Source: an uncultured Lachnospiraceae bacterium (lineage in GTDB: Bacteria > Bacillota > Clostridia > Lachnospirales > Lachnospiraceae). From it: a stretch of DNA of 27,696 nucleotides. Shown here piece after piece: positions 1 through 8,385 of the stretch; positions within the stretch are counted from its first letter, which is position 1; each line of letters begins with the position of its first letter. The stretch covers positions 1 to 27,696 of the forward strand of contig CAJTVL010000052.1 of NCBI GenBank assembly GCA_910579425.1. The letters run 5' to 3'. A model generated the notes under the pieces. It was not told the DNA's origin and made no database searches. It saw only the letters and a list, made by a program, of their open reading frames with translations. A program made the position numbers and the translations under genes.

Positions 1-54
1 CCGCACGTCCGGTTCTGTGAGGGGCATACCCTGCAAGGGGTATGTCTACTTGAC
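1..54 (+). mobile_element. 3' end of a group II intron (part of domain V, and domain VI)
   Basis: The first bases (CCGCACGTCCGGTTCTG) match the second half of a group II intron domain V, which ends in a CCGCACGTCCGG-type arm. A short hairpin follows, CATACCC (25-31) with GGGTATG (38-44), as expected for domain VI. The element ends in CTACTTGAC (46-54), close to the 3' end of the Lactococcus Ll.LtrB intron, where the A of CTAC is the lariat branch point and the intron ends in AC. By that analogy the branch point is A48 and the 3' splice site follows base 54. The reverse transcriptase and the rest of the intron lie outside the window. The consensus is quoted from memory, not from a search. Confidence 0.75.
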
Positions 55-83
55 CCTCCTTTTTGAATTTTTGATTTTAGCAC

Positions 84-112
84 TTGCAATTCCTTACAAA
101 GCATGGTAAACT
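84..112 (+). promoter_or_regulatory. weak sigma-A-like promoter candidate
   Basis: TTGCAA (84-89) and TAAACT (107-112) are separated by 17 bases. Each hexamer matches the consensus at only four of six positions. It lies just after the intron end and upstream of the terminator at 171-202, so any transcript would be short unless that terminator is read through. Confidence 0.2.
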
Positions 113-170
113 ATTTCTAGTCGGATATTAGACGCCGGCTATGATTTCGGTAAAATTCCCCTTTTACACT

Positions 171-206
171 GAACGGGCTGGAGACGCTGTTTCCGCCCGT
201 TCTTTT
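171..206 (+). terminator. intrinsic terminator before the M16C peptidase gene
   Basis: GAACGGGC (171-178) pairs perfectly with GCCCGTTC (195-202). Three more pairs, GGA (180-182) with TCC (192-194), extend the stem across a bulged T. TTTTATT follows at 203-209. It probably ends the transcript of whatever lies upstream, including the intron host locus. The rest of 55-369 holds no gene I can support. Confidence 0.7.
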
Positions 207-283
207 ATTCACGGCAGGGCGCAGCAGAGAGCGGCGGAATGCGTTTTCCTGTCAGGGGGCAAGGTAAGATTGATTAAAGTGGG

Positions 284-289
284 TATACT
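284..289 (+). promoter_or_regulatory. possible -10 element for the M16C peptidase gene
   Basis: TATACT (284-289) matches the -10 consensus at five of six positions and lies about 80 bases before the start codon, downstream of the terminator at 171-206. No convincing -35 hexamer is present at the right distance, so this is only a candidate. Confidence 0.3.
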
Positions 290-369
290 TATAGAAAACG
301 ACAAAATACAAAGATTTTTGCCGTTCACCATAATATCAATAGAAAATCACATGGAAGGAAGACAAGAAC

Positions 370-3300
370 ATGGGCAGAGAAGTAGAAAGCATAGGTGCAT
401 ATCAGGTACTGGAGAGACGGAAAATCAGCGACTTGAATTCGGAGGGGTATGTGCTTTTGCACAAAAAGACGGGGGCGGCAGTGACCCTTCTTTTAAATGA
501 CGATGAAAATAAGGTGTTCTATATCGGTTTTCGCACGCCTCCCAAGGACAGTACGGGGGTGGCTCATATTCTGGAGCATTCGGTGCTGTGCGGTTCCAAG
601 AATTTTCCGGTGAAGGATCCCTTTGTGGAACTGGCGAAGGGCTCCCTGAATACTTTTTTAAATGCAATGACCTATCCGGATAAGACCGTTTACCCGGTGG
701 CAAGCTGTAATGACAAGGATTTTAAAAATCTGGTGCATGTGTATCTGGACGCGGTCTTTTATCCCAATATTTACAGGGAAGAGAAGATTTTCCGGCAGGA
801 GGGCTGGCACTATGAGATGGAGAGCTTAGAGGACGAGCTTACCGTTAACGGTGTGGTTTACAATGAAATGAAGGGAGCCTTTTCCTCGCCGGACGATGTG
901 GTGGAGAGGGAGATTATGAATTCCCTTTATCCTGACATCACCTATGGGCTGGAGTCGGGAGGGGACCCGGATGAGATCCCGGAGCTGACCTATGAGGAAT
1001 TTCTTGCCTTCCACCAGAAGTATTATCATCCCTCCAACAGCTATATTTATCTGTATGGCAATTTTGACGCGGCGGAGTACCTTACTTTTCTGGATGAAGA
1101 GTATCTTGCGGATTTTGAGGCTCTTAACGTAGATTCTGAAGTGGGTCTTCAAAAGCCTTTTGAAGCGCCAAGAGAGCTGGTAAAGCAATACCCTGTGATG
1201 GAAGAGGATCCGGTGGAGGAGAACGCCTATCTGGCTTACAATGTTTCCATGGGAAACAGTCTGGACAAAAAGCTTTATGTGGCAATGGAAGTGCTGGACT
1301 ATGTGCTTTGCTCCGCACCGGGGGCGCCGGTGAAGCAGGCGCTGATCGACAGAGGGATCGGCAAGGATGTGTACAGCTCCATGGAAAACGGCATCTACCA
1401 GCCCTATTTTTCTGTTGTGGCCAAGAATGCCGGGGAGACCAGGAAAGACGAATTTGTAGCGGTGATCGAGGAGGTTCTCTCCAAAGCGGCGAAAGAGGGC
1501 CTGGATCGCAAGGCGCTTACCGCGGCCATCAATTATTTTGAATTCAAATACAGAGAAGCGGATTACGGCCCTTACCCCAAGGGGCTGATGCTGGGCTTAC
1601 AGGCTCTTGACAGTTGGCTTTATGATAAGCGGCAGCCTTTTATGCATATCGAGGCCAACGAAACCTTTCAGGAGCTGAGAGACTCCATAGAGACAGGATA
1701 TTTTGAGGAGCTGATCCGCAGTTGTATGCTGGAAAACCCTCACAAGGCTTATCTGACGGTCAGACCTGTGCCGGGGCTTACCACCCAAAAGGACAGGGCT
1801 CTTGCAAAAAAGCTTGGCGCGCTGAAGGAAACCCTTTCCGAGGACCGGCGCAGGGAGATCGTGGAGGGGACAAAGGCGCTGCGCGCCTACCAGGAAGAGC
1901 CGGACAGCCCGGAGGCTTTAAGGACCATTCCCCTTCTGAAAAGAGAGGATATGAAAAAAGAGGCGGCCGCCTATGTAAACGAAGTGCGCAGTGCGGACGA
2001 AACCACCATCCTTTTCCATGATATTTTTACCAACGGGATCGGCTATCTGAATCTGGTTTTTGACCTTGGCAGGGTGCCGGAGCGGCTGTTTCCCTATGTG
2101 GGCATTTTGAAAAGTGTGCTTACCATGGTGGATACGGAGCATTTCGGCTATGGGGAGTTGTTTAACGAAGTGAATCTCCATACCGGCGGGATCCGGGTGA
2201 GCGCCAACACCTACACCAATGCGGGGGACATGAAGAAATACAAGGCCACGCTGGAAATACGTTCCAAAGCCCTTTACGGGAAAAGGGACAAGGCTCTGGA
2301 GCTGATGAAGGAAATCCTTTTAACCTCCAGGTTTGAAGATACCAAGCGTTTATATGAGATTATTGCGGAGACAAAATCCAGAATGCAGGCCACCATGATC
2401 AGCGCGGGACATTCCGTGGCGCTGATCCGGGGATTGAGCTATTTCTCGCCTACGGCGGCTGTTTCGGAGCAGATCAGCGGAATACCCCAGTACCGGCTGC
2501 TGGAAGAGCTGGAAAAGAATTTTGAAGCCAAAAAAGAAGAGTTGGTGAAAAATCTAAAGGAACTCTGCAGGATCATTTTCCGTCCGGAAAACCTGCTGGT
2601 GGATTACACTGCCACTGAAGAGGGGTATCCGGGACTGGAGCAGGCCGTGTGTGAGTTTAAAGCGGCTTTGTACACCGCAGAGATCGGGGAGGAGGGCTAT
2701 CGGCCCAGGCTCTCTAAGAAGAACGAGGCCTTTCTGACGGCAGGCCAGGTGCAGTATGTGTGCCGTACAGGGAATTTTGTGGATCAAGGGCTTGCCTATA
2801 CCGGTGCGCTGAAAGTTCTCAAAGTGATGATGGGAATGGATTATCTGTGGAACCGGATCAGGGTAAAAGGCGGTGCCTACGGCTGTATGTGCGGTTTTTA
2901 TAAGAACGGGGACGGCTATTTTGTCTCCTACCGGGATCCCAATCTGGAAAAGACCATTGACGTCTATGAGCAGGCGGCAGAATATATTAAAAATACCCGG
3001 CTCGACGAGCGGACGGTGACACAGTTCATCATCGGGGCGGTCAGCGAACTGGACACGCCTATGACCCCGGCAGCTAAGGGGCTTTACTCCCTGGGCGGGT
3101 ATCTGACAGGCCTTTCCATGGAGCGGGTACAGCAGGAGCGGGATGAACTGCTTGCCACTACCGGAGAGACCATCCGAGGGCTTTCCCGTTATGTGGAGGC
3201 TTTTATGGAAGGCAACAACCTTTGTGTGGTGGGAAACGGTGAAAAGCTTAAGGAAAGCAGCGCCCTGTTTATGAATTTGGACCAGCTTTTCCACAATTGA
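370..3300 (+). CDS. M16C zinc metallopeptidase, presequence protease (PreP/Cym1)-like
   Basis: This 976-residue protein is an inverzincin of the insulinase superfamily, a single-chain clamshell protease that degrades short unfolded peptides. The inverted zinc motif HxxEH is seen as HILEH at residues 66-70, and the distal zinc ligand is probably E166 in YNEMKGAF, about 96 residues later as in PreP. The length fits the four-domain M16C layout with the M16C-associated middle region. No signal peptide is visible, so it should be cytoplasmic. The ATG at 370 has a ribosome site (GGAAGGAAG, 353-361) eight bases upstream. It stands alone between the terminator at 171-206 and the DUF4349 gene. The family call is firm; the natural substrate is unknown. 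Confidence 0.93.
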   Translation: MGREVESIGAYQVLERRKISDLNSEGYVLLHKKTGAAVTLLLNDDENKVFYIGFRTPPKDSTGVAHILEHSVLCGSKNFPVKDPFVELAKGSLNTFLNAMTYPDKTVYPVASCNDKDFKNLVHVYLDAVFYPNIYREEKIFRQEGWHYEMESLEDELTVNGVVYNEMKGAFSSPDDVVEREIMNSLYPDITYGLESGGDPDEIPELTYEEFLAFHQKYYHPSNSYIYLYGNFDAAEYLTFLDEEYLADFEALNVDSEVGLQKPFEAPRELVKQYPVMEEDPVEENAYLAYNVSMGNSLDKKLYVAMEVLDYVLCSAPGAPVKQALIDRGIGKDVYSSMENGIYQPYFSVVAKNAGETRKDEFVAVIEEVLSKAAKEGLDRKALTAAINYFEFKYREADYGPYPKGLMLGLQALDSWLYDKRQPFMHIEANETFQELRDSIETGYFEELIRSCMLENPHKAYLTVRPVPGLTTQKDRALAKKLGALKETLSEDRRREIVEGTKALRAYQEEPDSPEALRTIPLLKREDMKKEAAAYVNEVRSADETTILFHDIFTNGIGYLNLVFDLGRVPERLFPYVGILKSVLTMVDTEHFGYGELFNEVNLHTGGIRVSANTYTNAGDMKKYKATLEIRSKALYGKRDKALELMKEILLTSRFEDTKRLYEIIAETKSRMQATMISAGHSVALIRGLSYFSPTAAVSEQISGIPQYRLLEELEKNFEAKKEELVKNLKELCRIIFRPENLLVDYTATEEGYPGLEQAVCEFKAALYTAEIGEEGYRPRLSKKNEAFLTAGQVQYVCRTGNFVDQGLAYTGALKVLKVMMGMDYLWNRIRVKGGAYGCMCGFYKNGDGYFVSYRDPNLEKTIDVYEQAAEYIKNTRLDERTVTQFIIGAVSELDTPMTPAAKGLYSLGGYLTGLSMERVQQERDELLATTGETIRGLSRYVEAFMEGNNLCVVGNGEKLKESSALFMNLDQLFHN

Positions 3301-3388
3301 GTGAAAATACCTAAAATCCCATAAATATCTAAGGAACCATTCGTATCATTGTCAGAACTAAAAAGTTTTGTTACAGGGAGGTAGTGGT

Positions 3389-4477
3389 ATGAAAAAATGG
3401 AATCTGGTTCTGAAAAGGCAAAAAACAATGGGGCAGGCCCTTGCAATCCTGGTGACGGCAGGGCTTGCGCTCACCGGCTGCGGCTCATCCAAGAGCTATT
3501 CCTACGAAGCGACGAACACGGCCGCGGAAGCGCCTGCGGCAGCAGGACAGGGCTATGACAGCGGCGGTTATTTGGGAGACGGGGGTTACATGGACGAAGC
3601 GGCTGCCGTGACGGAGGAGGCCGTGGCAGAAGAGGGAAAAGGCGAACTGTCGGAGTTTGACGATTACGCCCGGGAGGATGCCGGAGCCGAAACGCCAAAG
3701 GCTCAGGACAGCGCCCGTAAGCTGATCAGGAATGTAAATCTGGAGGCGGAGACGGAAAATTTCGACGAGCTGCTGAAAGACGTGCGAAGAAGGACGGAGC
3801 AGCTCGGGGGCTACATAGAGGAGAGTTATACTTATAACGGCAGCAGCTACAGTGGGAACCGTCTGCGAAATGCCAATCTCACCATCCGTGTGCCGGCAGA
3901 GCATCTGGACGAATTCCTGGAGAATGTGGCGCAGGTTTCCAATGTCATCAGCCGCAACGAAAGCGTAACCGATGTAACCCTTCAGTATGTGGATCTGGAG
4001 AGTCACAAAAAAGCGTTGCTGGCGGAGCAGGAGAGACTTCTTGCACTGCTGGAAAAGGCGGAGAGCATTGAGGACATCATCAAGCTGGAGGAGAGACTTT
4101 CCCAGGTGCGCTATCAGTTGGAAAGTATGGAGTCCCAGCTCCGGGTACTGGAGAATCAGGTTTCCTACAGCACGGTTTATCTGTATATTAACGAGGTGGT
4201 GAAGCTGACGCCGGTGAAGGAACAAAGCGTGTGGGAGAAGATTTCCACCGGATTTGTAAACAGCCTTTATGATGTGGGAAACACAGCGGCGGACTTCGGG
4301 ATCGGATTTCTGATTGATCTGCCCTATCTTCTTGTGTGGGTATTAATTATTGCAGTTGCGGCTGTGATTGTGAGATTGATTCTGAGGCAGGTCAGAAGAA
4401 AACACCCGGAAAAGAAGGAGAGTATCTCTCTGAAGCAGAGATGGAAAGAAAGAAGGAGTAAAAAAGAAAATGAATGA
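3389..4477 (+). CDS. DUF4349 domain lipoprotein with C-terminal membrane helix
   Basis: The start chosen is ATG 3389, seven bases after GGGAGG (3376-3381); a TTG at 3368 would add seven residues upstream of this ribosome site. The 362-residue product has a lipoprotein signal ending in LALTGC (lipidated Cys about residue 31), an acidic low-complexity stretch, then a conserved DUF4349 region. That region includes a long coiled coil around residues 195-250, rich in Leu and Glu. One membrane helix follows near residues 308-332, and a very basic tail ends the protein. It would thus be held both by lipid and by a membrane span, with most of its mass outside. Its stop overlaps the era start by eight bases, implying translational coupling. 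The molecular function of DUF4349 is not known to me. Confidence 0.85.
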   Translation: MKKWNLVLKRQKTMGQALAILVTAGLALTGCGSSKSYSYEATNTAAEAPAAAGQGYDSGGYLGDGGYMDEAAAVTEEAVAEEGKGELSEFDDYAREDAGAETPKAQDSARKLIRNVNLEAETENFDELLKDVRRRTEQLGGYIEESYTYNGSSYSGNRLRNANLTIRVPAEHLDEFLENVAQVSNVISRNESVTDVTLQYVDLESHKKALLAEQERLLALLEKAESIEDIIKLEERLSQVRYQLESMESQLRVLENQVSYSTVYLYINEVVKLTPVKEQSVWEKISTGFVNSLYDVGNTAADFGIGFLIDLPYLLVWVLIIAVAAVIVRLILRQVRRKHPEKKESISLKQRWKERRSKKENE

Positions 4478-5372
4478 CCAGTATAAGTCCGGCTTTGCGG
4501 CATTGATCGGAAGACCCAATGTGGGGAAATCCACCCTGATGAACGCTTTGATCGGCCAGAAGATTGCCATCACGTCAAATAAGCCCCAGACCACCAGGAA
4601 CCGAATCCAGACGGTGTACACCTGCGAGGAGGGACAGATTGTTTTCGTGGACACGCCGGGAATCCATAAGTCCAAAAACCGGCTGGGGGATTATATGGTA
4701 AATGTGGCCCAAAGGAGTCTCAAGGAGGTGGACGTGATTCTGTATCTGGTGGAGCCCTCCGATTTTATCGGGCCGGGGGAGCGCCATATCATAGATCAGC
4801 TCCGCATTCTGCCCACGCCGGTGATATTGGTCATCAACAAAATTGATACGGTAAAAAGAGAGGAGCTTCTGGGTTTTATCGATACCTACCGCAGGGAGAT
4901 GGAGTTTGCGGAGATCGTTCCGGTGTCGGCGTTAAAGAGCGATAACCTTAAGGAACTGATCAAATGCATCATGCTTTATCTCCCCTGCGGCCCGGCATTT
5001 TTTGACGAGGATACGGTGACGGATCAGCCGGAGAGGCAGATTGTTGCGGAGCTCATCCGGGAAAAGGCTCTGCGCAGGCTGGAGGAGGAGATTCCCCACG
5101 GGATTGCGGTCACCATTGAAAAGATGAAATGGCGCAGAAATATTGTGGAGATTGACGCAACCATCATTTGTGAGAAGAATTCCCATAAAGGAATTATCAT
5201 CGGAAAACAGGGAGCCATGCTCAAAAAAATCGGCACGGATGCCCGCAGGGATATTGAAAATATGCTGGAAAAGCAGGTGAATCTTCAGCTTTGGGTGAAG
5301 GTGAAAAAGGACTGGCGGGACAGCGATTTCCTGCTCAAAAATTTTGGGTATAATCAGAGGGAGAACGAATAG
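4470..5372 (+). CDS. era: GTPase Era
   Basis: Era is an essential GTPase that binds the 3' end of 16S rRNA and helps mature the 30S subunit. The 300-residue length is normal. The G1 loop GRPNVGKS is at residues 14-21, G3 DTPG at 61-64 and G4 NKID at 123-126. The C-terminal KH RNA-binding domain shows the GxxG loop as IIGKQGAMLKKI. The ATG overlaps the end of the DUF4349 gene and has AGGAG at 4454-4458, eleven bases upstream. The following yqzL-like gene and recO keep the order known from Bacillus and many clostridia. The call is certain. Confidence 0.98.
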   Translation: MNDQYKSGFAALIGRPNVGKSTLMNALIGQKIAITSNKPQTTRNRIQTVYTCEEGQIVFVDTPGIHKSKNRLGDYMVNVAQRSLKEVDVILYLVEPSDFIGPGERHIIDQLRILPTPVILVINKIDTVKREELLGFIDTYRREMEFAEIVPVSALKSDNLKELIKCIMLYLPCGPAFFDEDTVTDQPERQIVAELIREKALRRLEEEIPHGIAVTIEKMKWRRNIVEIDATIICEKNSHKGIIIGKQGAMLKKIGTDARRDIENMLEKQVNLQLWVKVKKDWRDSDFLLKNFGYNQRENE

Positions 5373-5390
5373 AAAAAAGAAAAAAGTAAA

Positions 5391-5442
5391 CCCTAATATC
5401 AAAAGCTGGAAGCTTTAAGCCGAAAGCTTTTGATTGTTAGGG
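5391..5442 (+). promoter_or_regulatory. long intergenic hairpin covering the yqzL-like ribosome site
   Basis: CCCTAA (5391-5396) pairs with TTAGGG (5437-5442), and TCAAAAGCT (5399-5407) pairs with AGCTTTTGA (5425-5433). A small internal loop separates the two stems and a 17-base loop caps them. There is no T-run after the 3' arm, so it is not an ordinary terminator. The 3' arm contains the AGGG of the likely ribosome site (5439-5444) for the next gene, so it could limit translation. Confidence 0.65.
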
Positions 5443-5450
5443 GGCATAAG

Positions 5451-5624
5451 ATGAGAACATCAAATTACTGGGAACAGTTTTTAAGTACGGGAAGAATCAA
5501 GGATTATCTGGCTTACCGGGAGGACGAAGGGGAGCCGGAACAAAGTGAGGGAGCGGGCAGGGGTGAGGGATCAGATCAGTGTTACAGGGATGATATTAAA
5601 AACGGAACCTGTGGGGGAATATGA
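5451..5624 (+). CDS. YqzL-like small protein
   Basis: This 57-residue product starts at ATG 5451, six bases after AGGGGG (5439-5444). Its N-terminal stretch YWEQFLSTGRIKDYLAYRE has the W..F..TG.I..YL pattern of the small YqzL family. In Bacillus the yqzL gene sits in exactly this place, between era and recO. The second half is acidic and low in complexity, and it overlaps the recO start in another frame by about 62 bases. The function of YqzL is unknown. An in-frame TTG at 5430 lies inside the hairpin and is a less likely start. Both position and motif support a real gene, though the tail may be little constrained. Confidence 0.7.
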   Translation: MRTSNYWEQFLSTGRIKDYLAYREDEGEPEQSEGAGRGEGSDQCYRDDIKNGTCGGI

Positions 5625-6219
5625 CAGGCGGGTAGTAATATTAACGAGGGAGAGGGGAAAGATAGCGGCCTTTGCAAGAGGCGCCCGCAAACAGGGCAGC
5701 AGGCTGCTTGCATCCACCAATCCCTTTTGTTTTGGGCAGTTTACGCTCTATGAGGGAAGGAGCGCTTACGGAATTACGGAGAGCAGCATCCGTAATTATT
5801 TCGAAGGCTTTCGGGAGGACTTTGAGGGCGCCTGCTACGGCATGTATTTTCTGGAGGTCATGGACTATTACACAAGAGAAAACAATGACGAGAAGGAAAT
5901 GCTGGGGCTCCTTTACCAGTCCCTGCGGGCTCTTCTGCATCCGGGGCTGTCCAATGAACTGGTGCGGTACATATTTGAGATCAGGGCGATTGTCATTAAC
6001 GGGGAATATCCGGGACTGCCTGTGAGAAAGACCCCCTATTTAGACTCCACGGTTTATGCCCTGGATTATATCGCGGGCTCTAAGCTGGAAAAGCTCTACA
6101 CCTTTACGGTTACGGATCAGGTCCTTGGGGAGCTTGGAGAGATTGCCCTGCGCTACAGAAAGCGGTTTATGGACCGGAAAATGAAGAGTCTGGAAATTTT
6201 AGGTGAAATTCCATGTTGA
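5563..6219 (+). CDS. recO: DNA repair protein RecO
   Basis: RecO loads RecA onto gaps covered by single-strand binding protein, together with RecR, in recombinational repair. The N-terminal OB fold is recognisable in VTGMILKTEPVGEYDRR and the following ERGKIAAFARGARK. The rest is the helical RecO C-terminal region. From GTG 5563 the product is 218 residues; GTG 5545 would add six residues. I prefer 5563 because RecO proteins usually begin a few residues before the VTG stretch. No CxxC zinc pairs are present in the C-terminal part, unlike zinc-binding RecO proteins. The start lies inside the yqzL-like gene, so the two are probably translationally coupled. Confidence 0.93.
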   Translation: MRDQISVTGMILKTEPVGEYDRRVVILTRERGKIAAFARGARKQGSRLLASTNPFCFGQFTLYEGRSAYGITESSIRNYFEGFREDFEGACYGMYFLEVMDYYTRENNDEKEMLGLLYQSLRALLHPGLSNELVRYIFEIRAIVINGEYPGLPVRKTPYLDSTVYALDYIAGSKLEKLYTFTVTDQVLGELGEIALRYRKRFMDRKMKSLEILGEIPC

Positions 6220-6244
6220 AAAACAAAGGTAAGTCATATATAAT
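6216..6244 (+). promoter_or_regulatory. sigma-A promoter for the small lipoprotein gene (and glyS)
   Basis: TTGAAA (6216-6221), a 17-base spacer and a perfect TATAAT (6239-6244). The -35 hexamer overlaps the recO stop codon. Transcription would begin close to 6252, just before the ribosome site of the next gene. Confidence 0.75.
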
Positions 6245-6274
6245 GAGGAGATAAAATGGAGGGTGGAAAAAGAC

Positions 6275-6874
6275 ATGAGAATTTTGCGTAAGGCAGCAGT
6301 CGCTTTCCTGGCTTTGGGTTTGCTTTTCTTTACGGCCTGCGGCAGTGAAGAGGGCGAAAGCGGCGCGGCAATCTCCTTTACCAGGGAGGGGGAAGTCCGC
6401 GCGAAGATCAGAGAGAGCTTTGAGCAGAGCTATTATGATAAGGACGAGCTACAGCAGACCATATTAGGAGAGGTGGCAGACTATAACCGGACGGCGGGAG
6501 AAGATCGTATTTCCGTTGAGAAGGTGGAGGTTGAGGACGGCGTGGCAGAGGTTTTAATGACCTACGCGAAGGCGGCGGACTATGCTTCCTTTAATCAGGT
6601 GGTTTTCTTTCAGGGAACCGCGTCGGAGGCCGAGGCCGCCGGATTTGACCTGAACGTGGTGCTCTGCGGCGTTAAGGACGGAAACGAAACCGTGGGGAAA
6701 TCGGATATTCTGGCCATGAAGGGTGTAAACCTGATCATCACGGATGAACAGGAAGGGATTGAATTAAACGGGAAGGCCCTTTATGTCAGCGATAATGTCA
6801 CTGTTTCCCAGAATGCCGGGGAGCTGCGCATGGCAGGGGAAGAAAAAGAGCTGATTTATGTTATTTACAAATAA
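6275..6874 (+). CDS. small lipoprotein of unknown function
   Basis: The start is taken as ATG 6275, with GGAGGG (6258-6263) eleven bases upstream; a GTG at 6263 would sit within that ribosome site. The 199-residue product has a basic N-terminus, a hydrophobic stretch and a lipobox (FFTAC) with the Cys near residue 22, so it should be anchored outside the membrane. The mature part is acidic with mixed alpha/beta character and has no motif I recognise. It has its own promoter over the recO stop codon and lies 33 bases before glyS, so the two may be co-transcribed. No function can be assigned. Confidence 0.75.
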   Translation: MRILRKAAVAFLALGLLFFTACGSEEGESGAAISFTREGEVRAKIRESFEQSYYDKDELQQTILGEVADYNRTAGEDRISVEKVEVEDGVAEVLMTYAKAADYASFNQVVFFQGTASEAEAAGFDLNVVLCGVKDGNETVGKSDILAMKGVNLIITDEQEGIELNGKALYVSDNVTVSQNAGELRMAGEEKELIYVIYK

Positions 6875-6907
6875 ATAAGTATTTTTATGAGTGAGAGGAA
6901 TGAAATT

Positions 6908-8296
6908 ATGGAAAAAACAATGGAAAAAATCGTTGCATTGGCAAAAGCAAGAGGGTTTGTATATCCCGGCTCGGAGATTTACGGCGGACTTGCCAATTCA
7001 TGGGACTATGGCAATTTGGGGGTAGAGCTTAAGAACAATATCAAACGGGCGTGGTGGCAGAAGTTTATCACGGAAAATCCTTATAATGTGGGAATTGACA
7101 GCGCTATTTTGATGAATCCCCAGACCTGGGTTGCATCCGGGCATCTGGGCAGCTTTTCCGACCCCCTGATGGACTGCCGGGAATGCCATGAGCGTTTCAG
7201 GGCGGATAAGCTGATCGAGGATTTTGCGGCCGAGAAGGAAATTGCTCTCGACGGCTCCATAGACGGCTGGAGCCAGGAAAAGATGAAGAATTTTATCACG
7301 GAACATAACGTACCCTGTCCTACCTGCGGAAAACATAACTTTACCGACATCCGTCAGTTTAACCTGATGTTCAAAACTTTCCAGGGGGTGACGGAGGACG
7401 CCAAGAATACGGTTTACTTAAGACCGGAAACGGCGCAGGGTATTTTTGTGAACTTTAAAAATGTACAGCGCACTTCCCGCAAAAAGATTCCCTTTGGAAT
7501 CGGCCAGGTGGGCAAGTCTTTCCGGAACGAGATTACGCCCGGCAATTTTATTTTCCGTATCCGGGAATTTGAGCAGATGGAACTGGAGTTCTTCTGCGAG
7601 CCCGACACGGATCTGGAGTGGTTTGCGTACTGGAAACAGTTCTGTATCGACTGGCTTAAGGGCCTTGGCATGAAGGAAGAGGAGATGAGAGTCCGCGACC
7701 ATGATCAGGAAGAGCTTTCCTTCTATTCCAAGGCAACCACGGACATTGAATTTTTATTTCCCTTTGGCTGGGGTGAGCTTTGGGGCATTGCGGACCGGAC
7801 AGACTATGACCTGGGGCGGCATCAGGAAGTGTCGGGAGAAGATCTGACTTATTTTGATGACCAGAAAAATATCAGATATGTGCCTTATGTGATTGAGCCC
7901 TCCCTGGGGGCGGACAGAGTGTTGCTCGCATTTTTGTGCTCCGCCTATGACGAGGAGGAGCTGGAAGGGGGAGATATGCGGACGGTGCTTCATTTCCATC
8001 CCGCCATTGCACCGGTGAAGATCGGTGTCCTGCCTCTTTCCAAGAAGCTGGGCGAGGGCGCGGAAAAGATTTACGCGCAGCTCTCCAAAAAGTTTAACTG
8101 TGAGTACGACGACAGAGGCAATATCGGTAAGAGATACCGCCGTCAGGATGAGATCGGAACCCCTTTCTGTGTCACCTATGACTTTGATTCCGAGACGGAC
8201 GGCTGCGTCACCGTCAGGTTCCGGGATTCCATGGAGCAGGAGAGAGTGGCAATCGCAGAGCTGGACGCTTACTTTGCAGAAAAAATGACATTTTAA
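6908..8296 (+). CDS. glyS: glycine--tRNA ligase, single-chain alpha2 type
   Basis: This is the dimeric, eukaryote/archaea-like class II glycyl-tRNA synthetase, not the tetrameric glyQ/glyS type. It charges tRNA-Gly with glycine using ATP. The start is ATG 6908, seven bases after AGAGGAA (6894-6900), giving 462 residues; the ATG at 6887 has no ribosome site. GSEIYGGLANSWDYG is the diagnostic N-terminus. Two CxxC pairs (residues about 90/93 and 137/140) are seen in the insert. Motif 2 appears as FRNEITPGNFIFRIREFEQ, motif 3 as SLGADRVLLAFL, and the C-terminal anticodon-binding domain follows. It lies upstream of alaS, separated by a repeat-rich spacer. Confidence 0.97.
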   Translation: MEKTMEKIVALAKARGFVYPGSEIYGGLANSWDYGNLGVELKNNIKRAWWQKFITENPYNVGIDSAILMNPQTWVASGHLGSFSDPLMDCRECHERFRADKLIEDFAAEKEIALDGSIDGWSQEKMKNFITEHNVPCPTCGKHNFTDIRQFNLMFKTFQGVTEDAKNTVYLRPETAQGIFVNFKNVQRTSRKKIPFGIGQVGKSFRNEITPGNFIFRIREFEQMELEFFCEPDTDLEWFAYWKQFCIDWLKGLGMKEEEMRVRDHDQEELSFYSKATTDIEFLFPFGWGELWGIADRTDYDLGRHQEVSGEDLTYFDDQKNIRYVPYVIEPSLGADRVLLAFLCSAYDEEELEGGDMRTVLHFHPAIAPVKIGVLPLSKKLGEGAEKIYAQLSKKFNCEYDDRGNIGKRYRRQDEIGTPFCVTYDFDSETDGCVTVRFRDSMEQERVAIAELDAYFAEKMTF

Positions 8297-8303
8297 GAAA
8301 AAC

Positions 8304-8375
8304 AAACGCTGCCACGCTGTGCGAGTCAGCTTATTGTAACAAAAACGCTGCCGCGCTGTGCGGGCCAGCTTAATG
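8304..8375 (+). repeat. two tandem 33-bp stem-loop repeats, period 39
   Basis: Copy 1 (8304-8336) and copy 2 (8343-8375) both read AAACGCTGCC-CGCTGTGCG--CAGCTTA-TG, with four differences. Each copy can fold: GCTGCCRCGC pairs with GCGRGYCAGC around a TGT loop, leaving two internal mismatches. The differences between copies fall on those mismatched positions (A/A becomes G/G, C/T becomes C/C), so the fold is preserved. The repeat lies in the glyS-alaS spacer. Confidence 0.7.
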
Positions 8376-8385
8376 AAACGATTCG

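Noticed and set aside
141..500. Open frame of 119 codons before and into the M16C gene
   Set aside because: It runs through the terminator at 171-206, overlaps the start of the peptidase in another frame, has no good ribosome site and low-complexity composition. It is a chance frame.
2554..3294. Minus-strand frame of 246 codons inside the M16C gene
   Set aside because: It is a shadow of a firmly identified gene, without a ribosome site or family features.
3485..4225. Minus-strand frame of 246 codons inside the DUF4349 gene
   Set aside because: It is complementary to a conserved domain-coding gene; its His/Leu/Gln-rich product is typical of antisense frames.
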